A DNA stretch of 9,104 nt from Acidobacteriota bacterium (GCA_028872975.1 JAGWNV010000083.1:1-9104), one strand, 5' to 3'; shown: positions 1-7,134, counted from the first letter of the stretch. Numbers and translations: made by a program. The notes: generated by a model not told the origin, from the letters alone.

Positions 1-23
1 GGTCCCGGCCGGCGCCGGCGACC
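1..23. terminator. GC-rich hairpin after thioesterase gene (weak)
   Basis: CCGGC at 5-9 can pair with GCCGG at 14-18 around a 4-nt loop, and GGT at 1-3 can pair with ACC at 21-23 beyond small mismatches. It lies just past the thioesterase stop, so it could act in ending that transcript. There is no T tract on the minus-strand exit side, and such hairpins arise easily at this GC content. Confidence 0.25.
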
Positions 24-32
24 GGAGGCGGC

Positions 33-461
33 TCAGGTGCGGGGCTCGTCCTCGCGGTGGAGCATGAAGGTGCCGGTGGCGCGGCTCACGATCCGGTCGG
101 TGGCGTCCCGGACCGTCGCCTCGGCATAGGCCACCTGGCGGGCCATGCGGACCACCTCGCCCCGGATCCGGTACCCCTCCCCCTGGAGGGCGGGGCGCAT
201 GGTCTCGGTCTTCATCTCGAGGGTGCCCCGGGTCCGGTCCCGGCCGGCCAGGGCGGCGTTGATGGCGAAGTTCATGCAGGCGTCGAGGACCAGGGAATGG
301 ACCCCGGCCTGGGCCGTCCCGTGCGGGTTGCAGGCCAGCCGTGTGGGCGTCCAGGCCCCGCCCACCCAGCCGAGGTCCTCCCCGTCGACTCCGTAGTCCT
401 CGAAGGAGGCCCCGACCAGGGCGATGATCTCCATCCCCCCGTCCCCGAGCCACCGGTCCAT
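33..461 (-). CDS. PaaI-family hotdog-fold thioesterase
   Basis: Probable acyl-CoA thioesterase of the PaaI/hotdog superfamily, which hydrolyses the thioester of CoA-linked acyl groups. With the ATG at 461 the protein has 142 residues, the usual size of a single hotdog domain. Residues 45-65 contain NPHG, then AGVHSLVLDACMNFA, matching the PaaI pattern of a small-residue/H/G segment leading into the long central helix with its acidic residue (Asp60). Residues 78-134 (GTLEMKTETMRP, then GEVVRMARQVAYAEATV) fit the following beta strands. GTG at 485 is an alternative start in the same frame; neither has a good Shine-Dalgarno. It diverges from a thiolase gene, so a role in fatty-acid or aromatic acyl-CoA turnover is inferred. 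The substrate cannot be read from sequence. Confidence 0.82.
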   Translation of the reverse strand: MDRWLGDGGMEIIALVGASFEDYGVDGEDLGWVGGAWTPTRLACNPHGTAQAGVHSLVLDACMNFAINAALAGRDRTRGTLEMKTETMRPALQGEGYRIRGEVVRMARQVAYAEATVRDATDRIVSRATGTFMLHREDEPRT

Positions 462-625
462 GTCCTTCAGCTTCGTGCCCGCCACGGCCGGACACGGTAC
501 CGGGCTGCCGCCGGGCCGGCCCCTCCCGCGACGCCCCCCGACTTCCTCCCGGCTTCCGCTCCGGGGCACCCCGGCTCGAGCCGGCTGCCGGATTGGACCG
601 CTAGGGTCCGGGGTGGACAGAATCT

Positions 626-639
626 TGACCGATCAGTCA
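626..639. promoter_or_regulatory. TetR-type inverted repeat (candidate operator)
   Basis: TGACCGATCAGTCA is an imperfect 14-bp palindrome: 12 of 14 positions match its reverse complement. It resembles operators of TetR-family repressors that control fatty-acid and acyl-CoA genes in actinobacteria. It overlaps a TTGACC that could be a -35 element and is followed by seven Ts. It sits between the divergent thioesterase and thiolase genes and could control either. No regulator gene is in the window. Confidence 0.45.
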
Positions 640-655
640 GTTTTTTTCTGGCCCC

Positions 656-674
656 GCCCCGGCCAGGCCGGGGC
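656..674 (+). other. Stable hairpin in thiolase 5' leader
   Basis: A perfect 9-bp inverted repeat, GCCCCGGCC at 656-664 and GGCCGGGGC at 666-674, has a single A between the arms; the real loop would be 3 nt or more. It ends four bases before the GGAGAGGAG ribosome binding site of the thiolase. If transcribed it would form a very stable stem next to the Shine-Dalgarno. Confidence 0.5.
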
Positions 675-692
675 CCCGGAGAGGAGCCCTCC

Positions 693-1871
693 ATGACCAC
701 CGCAGTCATCGTCGACGCCGTCCGCACCCCCGGCGGCAAGCGCAACGGCAAGCTCCGCGGCTGGCACGCCGTCGACCTCGCCGCCGAGCCCCTGAAGGCC
801 CTCGTCGAGCGCAACGACCTCGACCCCGCCCTCGTCGACGACGTGGTCATGGGCTGTGTGATGCAGGTGGGCGAGCAGGCCCTCAACATCGGCCGCAACG
901 CCGTCCTCGCCGCCGGGTTCCCCGAGTCGGTGCCGGCCACCACCCTCGACCGCCAGTGCGGGTCCTCCCAGCAGGCCCTCCACTTCGCCGCCCAGGGCGT
1001 GATGGCGGGCGCCTACGACGTCGTGATCGCGGCGGGCATCGAGCACATGACCCACACGCCCATGGGCTCCTCGGTCGTCCGGGACCTCGGGTTCCCCTTC
1101 GGGCCCACCCTGATGGGCCGCTACGCCGAGCGGGGCGGGCTCGTCTCCCAGGGCATCTCGGCCGAGATGATCGCCGACCAGTGGGACCTGTCTCGTGAGG
1201 ACCTCGACACCTTCAGCGCCCGCAGCCAGCGGCTGGCCGCCCAGGCCACCGCCGAGGGACGGTTCGACCACGAGCTCGTCAGCCTCGCGGTGAAGGACGA
1301 CGAGGGCAAGCCCACCGACGACACCCTGTCGGCCGACGAGGGCATCAGGCCCGACACCACCGCCGAGGCCCTCGCCAACCTGAAGCCCGCCTTCAAGCCC
1401 GACGGCAAGGTGACGGCGGGGAACTCCTCGCAGATCACCGACGGCTCCGCAGCCGTGCTGATCATGAGCGAGGAGAAGGCGGCCGCCCTCGGCCTCACCC
1501 CCCGGGCCCGCTTCCACGCCTTCGCCCTGGCCGGGGTCGACCCGGTCACGATGCTCACCGGTCCCATCCCCGCCACGAAGGCGGTCCTCGACCGGGCCAA
1601 GATGCGCCTCGAGGACATCGACCTCGTCGAGATCAACGAGGCCTTCGCCTCGGTGATCCTGGCCTGGGAGAAGGAGCTGCACCCCGACATGGACAAGGTG
1701 AACGTGAACGGGGGCGCCATCGCCCTCGGCCACCCCTTGGGCGCCTCGGGGGCCAAGCTCATGGCCACCCTCGTGAACGAGCTCGAGCGCACCGGCGGCC
1801 GCTGGGGCCTGCAGACCATGTGCGAGGGCGGCGGCATGGCCAACGCCACCGTCATCGAGCGCCTCGGCTAG
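693..1871 (+). CDS. Thiolase (acetyl-CoA C-acyltransferase family)
   Basis: A 392-residue thiolase, normal for the family. Thiolases cleave 3-ketoacyl-CoA to acetyl-CoA plus a shortened acyl-CoA, or run the reverse condensation. All active-site blocks are present: nucleophilic Cys89 in DRQCGSSQQA, the GNSSQITDGSAA loop at 243-254, NEAFA at 315-319, His347 in GGAIALGHPLGASG, and second catalytic Cys378 in CEGGGMA. The segments GKRNGKL and GIEHMTHTP resemble actinobacterial long-chain or steroid 3-ketoacyl-CoA thiolases (FadA5-like), but the substrate is uncertain. ATG at 693 is chosen because GGAGAGGAG lies 7 nt upstream and the protein then starts at the family N-terminus; upstream in-frame sequence is only antisense to the thioesterase. 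It is probably controlled through the inverted repeat at 626-639. Confidence 0.95.
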   Translation: MTTAVIVDAVRTPGGKRNGKLRGWHAVDLAAEPLKALVERNDLDPALVDDVVMGCVMQVGEQALNIGRNAVLAAGFPESVPATTLDRQCGSSQQALHFAAQGVMAGAYDVVIAAGIEHMTHTPMGSSVVRDLGFPFGPTLMGRYAERGGLVSQGISAEMIADQWDLSREDLDTFSARSQRLAAQATAEGRFDHELVSLAVKDDEGKPTDDTLSADEGIRPDTTAEALANLKPAFKPDGKVTAGNSSQITDGSAAVLIMSEEKAAALGLTPRARFHAFALAGVDPVTMLTGPIPATKAVLDRAKMRLEDIDLVEINEAFASVILAWEKELHPDMDKVNVNGGAIALGHPLGASGAKLMATLVNELERTGGRWGLQTMCEGGGMANATVIERLG

Positions 1872-2230
1872 GAGGCCCCGCCTCCCACCTGGTGGAGCTC
1901 GACGGCGTTCCCGGCGGGATCGTCGAGGAACGCCTGGAGGTTCGTGCCGACCGGGATGGGGTCGCTCACGGCGACCCCCCGGTCGCGCAGCTCGCCGATC
2001 ACCGCCCCGAGGTCGTCCACCCGGAGGGCGAAGTGCTGGCCGCGGTTGTCCGGCACCACGGCCTCGATGAGGTGGACCTGCTGTCCCCCGGCGTCCAGCC
2101 AGGCCCCGCCGACACCGAGATCGGGGCGGTCGGTGCGAAGCCGGAGCCCGAGGACGGTGGTGTAGAAGTCGACAGCCGTGCCGACGTCGTCGACGTTGAT
2201 CGAGACGTGGTGCACGCCCGTCGGCTCCAC
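1868..2230 (-). CDS. VOC-superfamily (glyoxalase/dioxygenase-like) protein
   Basis: A 120-residue single-domain protein with two beta-alpha-beta-beta-beta modules of the vicinal oxygen chelate fold. The four expected metal-ligand positions are occupied: His8 in VHHVSINV, His53 in QVHLIE, His66 in GQHFALRV and Glu111 in GNAVELHQV. PVGTNLQAFLDDPAGN at 93-108 is typical of glyoxalase/bleomycin-resistance-like members. The family covers lyases, isomerases, dioxygenases and resistance proteins, so the reaction cannot be named. The GTG at 2230 is chosen because it lies 11 bp after the crgA stop, has AGGGGGG just upstream, and begins at the usual VOC N-terminus. Longer upstream reading in this frame is only a shadow of crgA. 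It is likely co-transcribed with crgA. Its TAG overlaps the convergent thiolase TAG in CTAG. Confidence 0.85.
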   Translation of the reverse strand: MEPTGVHHVSINVDDVGTAVDFYTTVLGLRLRTDRPDLGVGGAWLDAGGQQVHLIEAVVPDNRGQHFALRVDDLGAVIGELRDRGVAVSDPIPVGTNLQAFLDDPAGNAVELHQVGGGAS

Positions 2231-2241
2231 CGGCCCCCCTC

Positions 2242-2535
2242 TCAGTGGTACTGGGTCGCCACCACGAAGCCCCCGGCGATGAGGACGATGCCGCCGAGCA
2301 GGTACCAGTTGGTGGGACTGGCGGGCATCACGCTGAAGTAGTTGAGGACGATGATCATGGCTCCGGCCACGAGCAGCAGCAGGATGAGCGGTCCCATCCA
2401 CTTGGGGCTCACCTTCTTGCTGCGGGGGATGGGCGGCGTGTACCGACCGCTCGTGACCGGCCCCCGGGTCGTGGTGCGGCCGGTCGACCGCCCCTTGCGG
2501 GTGGCCCGGCCCGGACCTGTCTTGGACGGCGACAT
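2242..2535 (-). CDS. crgA: Cell division protein CrgA
   Basis: A 97-residue small membrane protein. CrgA of actinobacteria binds FtsZ, FtsQ and FtsI-type proteins and helps assemble the septal machinery. The N-terminal 46 residues are rich in Lys, Arg, Ser and Thr (cytoplasmic). They are followed by transmembrane segment 1 (about 48-66), a short loop with NYFSVMPASPTNWY, and transmembrane segment 2 (about 77-94), ending QYH much like the RWH terminus of mycobacterial CrgA. Length matches the family (about 85-95). ATG at 2535 has GGAGGG just upstream and a TAATGT hexamer before it. Position and strand relative to trpG and pknB match the M. tuberculosis locus, which strengthens the call. Confidence 0.93.
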   Translation of the reverse strand: MSPSKTGPGRATRKGRSTGRTTTRGPVTSGRYTPPIPRSKKVSPKWMGPLILLLLVAGAMIIVLNYFSVMPASPTNWYLLGGIVLIAGGFVVATQYH

Positions 2536-2544
2536 CGCCCTCCG

Positions 2545-2550
2545 ACATTA
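2545..2550 (-). promoter_or_regulatory. Candidate -10 element of crgA
   Basis: TAATGT (minus strand) fits the actinobacterial TAnnnT -10 pattern, with its last T nine bases before the crgA ATG. A start about 7 nt downstream would give an almost leaderless mRNA. The GGAGGG between this element and the ATG would then be mostly untranscribed, so the two readings compete. Confidence 0.35.
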
Positions 2551-2581
2551 CGCCATCGCCCCTCCCCTCCCCTCCCCGGGC

Positions 2582-2611
2582 GCCCCCGCCCCGGCCGCCC
2601 CCGCCCCGGCC
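2582..2611. repeat. 15-bp perfect tandem duplication
   Basis: GCCCCCGCCCCGGCC occurs twice head to tail, at 2582-2596 and 2597-2611, inside the 108-bp divergent region between crgA and trpG/pabA. It is probably a replication-slippage product, and it moves the two promoters one repeat further apart. Confidence 0.85.
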
Positions 2612-2616
2612 GTTGC

Positions 2617-2637
2617 CGCCGGGCCCGGCGATAGCCT
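2617..2637 (+). promoter_or_regulatory. trpG/pabA promoter: 14-bp palindrome plus -10 hexamer
   Basis: CGCCGGGCCCGGCG at 2617-2630 is a perfect palindrome. It is followed one base later by TAGCCT (2632-2637), which fits TAnnnT. The last T is six bases before the ATG at 2644, so transcription would begin at the start codon. There is no Shine-Dalgarno before trpG, in keeping with a leaderless mRNA. A palindrome in the -10/-35 spacer is a common operator position. No convincing -35 is visible. Confidence 0.4.
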
Positions 2638-2643
2638 TCGGGC

Positions 2644-3237
<594 letters not shown>

Positions 3238-3256
3238 TCCTCGCCCGCCGCCAGAT

Positions 3257-5155
3257 TCAGCAGGTGTAGTTAATCGTCGCGCCTACCGGCTGCGTCGTGT
3301 TCGCGTCGGGTTCGTTCTGGACTCTGGCACCGACAGGCGAACAGTTGTTCGCGGGAGACGGCTTGAATCCATGCGCCTGCAAATCCGTGTACGCGGTCGT
3401 TGCCAACTGACCCGTTTCGTCGGGCACCGTGGCCGTCGCAGTGGTGGTGGTCGTGTTGGGAGGGCCGCTCGAGACGATGAGGTTCACCGTCGTGCCCGGC
3501 GCCTGGTTCGAACCTGCCGCCGGGCTCGTGGCGCTCACGATCCCCGACTGGAAGGCGGTGGAGGGTTGGAAGGTCGTCGACCCGCACTTGAACCCGGAGA
3601 GCCCGAGCGCGTTGCAGGCCTGGGGGACGGTGTCGCCGGCCACATCGGGGACGGGCGTCCCCGAGATCGTCGTGGTGGTCTGCTGCTGGGCGGTGATCAG
3701 GGAGACGGTGCTTCCCTGGTTCACCCTGGTCCCGCCGGCCGGGTCCTGGGAGCAGACGACGTTGATCTGGTTGCAGGTCGGCTGCTGTTGGACCTGGACC
3801 TGGAAGCCCAAGCCCTGGAGCTGGCTGGTGGCCCTCTGGACCGACTGGTTGGTGACGTCGGGAACCGGGACCTTGTTGCCGGCGTTGCCCGTCACGAGGA
3901 TGACGTTCTGGCCCTTCTGGACGGTGGTGCCGGCACCCGGGTTCGTCCGGATCACGATGGTGTTGGGCTGCGTGCTGTTGGGATCGGCGGTGACGGTGTA
4001 CTTGAGGCCGTCGGAGCGCAACGTCGACTCGGCCCTGGTGAGCGACTTCCCGGTGAGGTCCGGCATCGTCACGTTGTTCGAGGTGCCGAGGTGCCACCAC
4101 CCGAGGGAATTGCCGAGGAAGAGCAGCACCACGGCCAGGGCGACGAGAAGGAGGACGAGGAGGGCCACGTAGAGGCCCGTCCGGCTCCGCTGCTCCTCCT
4201 GGTAGGCGACCGGCCCGGTGACGGCCCGCATGGACTGGGTCCGGCCCACGGCGGGCATGGCGCTCGTGGCGCCCACGGCCTGCTGCATGGCGGTGGGGGG
4301 GATCCCGGCGTTCACGCCCCTGCCCTCCCGGAACCGCACCAGGTCGGACCGGAGCTCGTCCGCCGTCTGGTAGCGGTGCTCGGCCGACTTGGCCATGCAC
4401 TTCATGATCACGGCCTCGAGCGTGGGGGGGATGGCCGGGTTGATGTCCCGGGGCATGGGCGGGTGCTCGCGGACGTGCTTGGAGGCGACGGCCACCGGGG
4501 TCTCGCCGAGGAACGGGGGCCGTCCCGTCACCATCTCGAAGAGGACGACGCCGAGCGAGTACACGTCACTCCGGGCGTCGACCCCGAGCCCTTCGGCCTG
4601 CTCGGGGGAGAAGTAGGTGGCCGTGCCCATGACCGCCCCGGTCTGGGTGAGGCTCTCCTCGGTGTTCACGGCCCGGGCGATGCCGAAGTCGGTGACCTTG
4701 ACCGTGCCCTCCTCGGTGATGAGGACGTTGCCGGGCTTCACGTCGCGGTGGACCACCCCGTGGCGATGGGCGTAGGAGAGGGCGCCGGCGACGTCGGCGC
4801 CGATCTCGGCGGCCCGGTCCGGGTGGAGGGGCCCGGCGCTTCGGAGGATGGAGGACAGGGTCCGGCCGTCGACGTACTCCATGACGATGAAGTACGTCCC
4901 CCCGTCCTCCCCCCAGTCGAAGACCGGGACGATGTTTGGGTGGGAGAGGTTGGCGGCAGCCTGGGCCTCCCGGCGGAACCGTTCGACGAAGGACCGGTCC
5001 ACCGAGAGCTCGGGGAAGAGGATCTTGAGGGCCACCGGGCGGTCGAGGAGCTGGTCGTGGGCGAGGTAGACCTCGGCCATGCCGCCCCTGGCGACCAGAT
5101 GGGAGAGCTCGTAGCGGCCGGAGAGCTTCCGGGGCGGAGCGTCCGAGGTGTCCAT
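3257..5155 (-). CDS. pknB: Ser/Thr protein kinase PknB with four PASTA domains
   Basis: A 632-residue transmembrane kinase that senses peptidoglycan fragments or lipid II and phosphorylates division and wall-synthesis proteins. The cytoplasmic kinase domain (about 15-275) has P-loop VARGGMAEV (21-29), Lys44 in VALKIL, Glu63 in REAQ, HRDVKPGN (136-143), DFG (156-158), and SPE (183-185). Activation-loop Thr170 and Thr172 in SLTQTGAV correspond to the autophosphorylated pair of M. tuberculosis PknB. A juxtamembrane linker leads to one transmembrane helix (about 327-347). PASTA repeats lie at about 361-424, 428-488, 499-563 and 575-632, each starting with a VPD/MPD-type strand; Thr-rich linkers precede the third and fourth. 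Six cysteines lie in PASTA 2-4, the last being the final residue. The first P-loop glycine is Ala22. ATG at 5155 lacks a Shine-Dalgarno, and TAGGCT sits just upstream. Confidence 0.96.
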   Translation of the reverse strand: MDTSDAPPRKLSGRYELSHLVARGGMAEVYLAHDQLLDRPVALKILFPELSVDRSFVERFRREAQAAANLSHPNIVPVFDWGEDGGTYFIVMEYVDGRTLSSILRSAGPLHPDRAAEIGADVAGALSYAHRHGVVHRDVKPGNVLITEEGTVKVTDFGIARAVNTEESLTQTGAVMGTATYFSPEQAEGLGVDARSDVYSLGVVLFEMVTGRPPFLGETPVAVASKHVREHPPMPRDINPAIPPTLEAVIMKCMAKSAEHRYQTADELRSDLVRFREGRGVNAGIPPTAMQQAVGATSAMPAVGRTQSMRAVTGPVAYQEEQRSRTGLYVALLVLLLVALAVVLLFLGNSLGWWHLGTSNNVTMPDLTGKSLTRAESTLRSDGLKYTVTADPNSTQPNTIVIRTNPGAGTTVQKGQNVILVTGNAGNKVPVPDVTNQSVQRATSQLQGLGFQVQVQQQPTCNQINVVCSQDPAGGTRVNQGSTVSLITAQQQTTTTISGTPVPDVAGDTVPQACNALGLSGFKCGSTTFQPSTAFQSGIVSATSPAAGSNQAPGTTVNLIVSSGPPNTTTTTATATVPDETGQLATTAYTDLQAHGFKPSPANNCSPVGARVQNEPDANTTQPVGATINYTC

Positions 5156-5164
5156 GGCGGTCAG

Positions 5165-5170
5165 AGCCTA
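5165..5170 (-). promoter_or_regulatory. Candidate -10 element of pknB
   Basis: TAGGCT on the minus strand fits TAnnnT, with its last T nine bases before the pknB ATG. The TAGGCTCTGACC around it matches the TAGGCTCTGGCC before fhaA at 11 of 12 positions. It implies a transcript with a 0-5 nt leader, separate from the fhaA-fhaB-pstP unit. The 100-bp pstP-pknB gap otherwise shows nothing I can name. Confidence 0.4.
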
Positions 5171-5255
5171 GGGGAGCCGCACATGGCGACCCCGGCAGGC
5201 GGGACGTGAGCGGCGCAGCGGACCGTTCTGGGCGGATTGGGCGTGGTGGAGGCCA

Positions 5256-6602
5256 TCAGCCTCCTCCGGTCGTGGTGGTCACCGGTGCCGTCGTGGTGGT
5301 GGTCGAGGTGGGAGCCGGCCCGAACCCGGGTGCCGCCCGGAGTTGCGCCACGTACCGGCGCGCCGCCTTGAGCGAAGGCTCCTCGACCCCGGCGCGGACG
5401 AACCCGAGGTAGTAGTTGGGTATCTGGGAGGCGACGATACCGGTCCTCTCGACCACCTTGGGCTGGATGCCGGCGAACCCCCCTTGGCGGCCCTGGAAGA
5501 TCTCGACCTGGCCCTGAGCCCCGCTGGTCAGCTTGACGAAATAAGAGGAGTCGACGTACCAGCGCACGGCGATGTACGCCCCCGCCGCGATGGCGGCGAG
5601 GACGAGGACGAAGAGCAGGACCCGGAAGGTGATCCGTCGCGACCGCAGCCGGTCGGAGACCTCCGACGCCCGGGCGTGCATGGCCCGCATGCCGGCGGCG
5701 GCGTCCGATCCGGCCCGTCCGAGGAGCGTCGGGCTTTCGGGCCGCTCCGGGGCCGTGGGCACCGCCGAGGCCACCGTTCGCCGCGCCGCCCCCGGGGCGT
5801 CGCCGACCCCCACCGGTGCCACGGCCGCTGCCACGGCCGGTGCCGCCCCGTCGGCCGACGCCTCCTCTCCGATGAGGACGTCGAGGACGACGACGGTGAT
5901 GTTGTCGTTCCCCCCGTTCTCGTTGGCCAGCCGGACGAGGGTGTCGGCCGCCTCCTGGGGGTCGGCGGTGGTGGCGAGGATCTTGGCGATCCGGGGCTCG
6001 GGGACCTCGTTGGTGAGCCCGTCGGAGCAGAGCAGGTAGCGGTCGCCGGCCGTAGGGACGACCTGCCAGATGTCGACGTCCACGTCGGAGGAGACCCCGA
6101 GGGCCCTGGTCAGGATGTGACGGTGGGGATGGACGGCCGCCTCTGCCTCCGACAGCTCCCCCCGGTCCACGAGCTCCTCGGCCACGGAGTGGTCGTGGGA
6201 GAGCTGGGTGAGCTCCCCGTCGTGCAGGACGTAGGACCGGGAATCGCCCACGTTGGCCAGGGCCAGCCGGTCCCCCTCGTCGGTCGCCACCAGGGCGGCG
6301 GCGGTGAGGGTCGTCCCCATGCCCCGGAGCTCGGCGTCCTCGAGGGACCGCTCGTAGACCGACCGGTTGGCCTGGTGGACGGCGGCGGTGAGGCCCGCCA
6401 CGGTGGGCTGGCGGCTGAACTCCCGCTGGAAGGCCTCGATGGCGGTGCCCGAGGCCACCTCCCCGCCGGCGTGGCCGCCCATGCCGTCGGCGACGGCGAA
6501 GAGCGTCATGGACTCGAGGGCCCGGTCCTCGTTGACGGTCCGCACCCGACCGACGTCGGTGGCCGACCCCGACCGCAGGACGGTCAACGGCCCTCCCCGC
6601 AC
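5256..6602 (-). CDS. pstP: PP2C-type membrane Ser/Thr phosphatase PstP
   Basis: Dephosphorylates PknB and its substrates. The GTG at 6602 gives 448 residues. The PP2C domain (about 9-243) has all metal-site motifs: NED (24-26), ADGMGGHAGGE (38-48), GMGTTLT (94-100), NVGDSR (117-122), LCSDGLTN (191-198) and GGNDNITVVV (230-239), with aspartates 39, 194 and 233 as expected Mn ligands. A low-complexity Ala/Pro linker (about 247-320) leads to one transmembrane helix (about 325-348). An extracellular domain of about 80 residues follows, ending in a Thr-rich tail. A TTG at 6587 is a serious alternative start: GGGGAGGG lies 3 nt upstream of it, and the protein would begin LTVLRSG like mycobacterial PstP. 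It lies 28 bp after fhaB and is probably translated from the fhaA-fhaB-pstP mRNA. rodA and pbpA, which usually follow it, are absent. Confidence 0.94.
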   Translation of the reverse strand: MRGGPLTVLRSGSATDVGRVRTVNEDRALESMTLFAVADGMGGHAGGEVASGTAIEAFQREFSRQPTVAGLTAAVHQANRSVYERSLEDAELRGMGTTLTAAALVATDEGDRLALANVGDSRSYVLHDGELTQLSHDHSVAEELVDRGELSEAEAAVHPHRHILTRALGVSSDVDVDIWQVVPTAGDRYLLCSDGLTNEVPEPRIAKILATTADPQEAADTLVRLANENGGNDNITVVVLDVLIGEEASADGAAPAVAAAVAPVGVGDAPGAARRTVASAVPTAPERPESPTLLGRAGSDAAAGMRAMHARASEVSDRLRSRRITFRVLLFVLVLAAIAAGAYIAVRWYVDSSYFVKLTSGAQGQVEIFQGRQGGFAGIQPKVVERTGIVASQIPNYYLGFVRAGVEEPSLKAARRYVAQLRAAPGFGPAPTSTTTTTAPVTTTTGGG

Positions 6603-6630
6603 GGGAGGCCGCCGGCCCCGGGCCGGCCTG

Positions 6631-7134
6631 TCACCGGGTCACCTCGAAGACCGTCCCCCCCACCTGGAGGAGGTCCCCCCGGGAGAGCCGGGCGGGCTCA
6701 ATGACCCTCCCGCCGTTCACCCAGGTGCCGTTCGTGGACCCGAGGTCCTCGAGCCACAGCGACCCGTCCCGGCGGAAGAGCCGGGCGTGGATGTTGGAGG
6801 TGTAGGCGTCCTCGACCCGGACCCCGCAGCCGGGCGCCCGGCCGATGGTGATCTCGTCGGCGAGGTCGAAGCTCTCCCCCTTCTGGGCCTCGGGCTCGAC
6901 GACGGTGAGCCGGAGCCCCTGCCGGCGCCGGCCCCGGGGCGGCGCCACGGCGGCGGGCGGAGCGGGCAGGCCCACCTGGACGTCGGCGGGGGCGGTCCGC
7001 ACCTTGGGGGGCCGGACCTCGACCCACACGGCCCGGATGACCCGGAAGAAGAACAGCCAGATGAGGGCCACCACCCCGATCTCGAGGGCCCGGAGCAGGT
7101 TCTGGTTGTCGAGGGAGGTGGCCAGCAGCCCCAT
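6631..7134 (-). CDS. fhaB: Membrane-anchored FHA-domain protein FhaB (FipA)
   Basis: A 167-residue reader of phosphothreonine. An N-terminal transmembrane helix (about 16-37, rich in Leu, Ile and Phe) is followed by a Pro/Arg linker (41-72) and a C-terminal FHA domain (about 76-165). FHA motifs are visible: Gly98-Arg99 in ITIGRA, Ser113 and His116 in DAYTSNIHARLF, Asn135 in LEDLGSTNGTWVNG and Asn140 at its end. Length and layout match M. tuberculosis FhaB (155 residues), which links PknB-type phosphorylation to the divisome through FtsZ and FtsQ. ATG at 7134 has GGAAGGA 6 nt upstream. It starts 15 bp after the fhaA stop and precedes pstP by 28 bp, so one operon is likely. Confidence 0.93.
   Translation of the reverse strand: MGLLATSLDNQNLLRALEIGVVALIWLFFFRVIRAVWVEVRPPKVRTAPADVQVGLPAPPAAVAPPRGRRRQGLRLTVVEPEAQKGESFDLADEITIGRAPGCGVRVEDAYTSNIHARLFRRDGSLWLEDLGSTNGTWVNGGRVIEPARLSRGDLLQVGGTVFEVTR

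Noticed and set aside
626..647. Inverted repeat plus seven Ts read as a terminator
   Set aside because: No plus-strand gene ends upstream, the stem is only about 4 solid pairs, and the position before the thiolase fits an operator better.
57..692. Long N-terminal extension of the thiolase frame
   Set aside because: It is antisense to the thioesterase, Pro/Gly/His-rich without family similarity, and the ATG at 693 has a good ribosome binding site and the normal thiolase N-terminus.
633..1733. 366-codon open frame opposite the thiolase (-)
   Set aside because: Same shadow effect: Gly/His/Asp/Val-rich with no recognisable motif.
2231..2548. Extended VOC protein starting inside crgA
   Set aside because: The extra residues are an out-of-frame reading of crgA; VOC similarity starts only after the GTG at 2230.
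3371..5209. 612-codon open frame opposite pknB (+)
   Set aside because: Biased Gly/Arg/Asp/Val/His composition typical of an antisense shadow of a high-GC gene; pknB on the other strand is clear.
5343..6704. 453-codon open frame opposite pstP (+)
   Set aside because: Antisense shadow of the well-supported PP2C gene.
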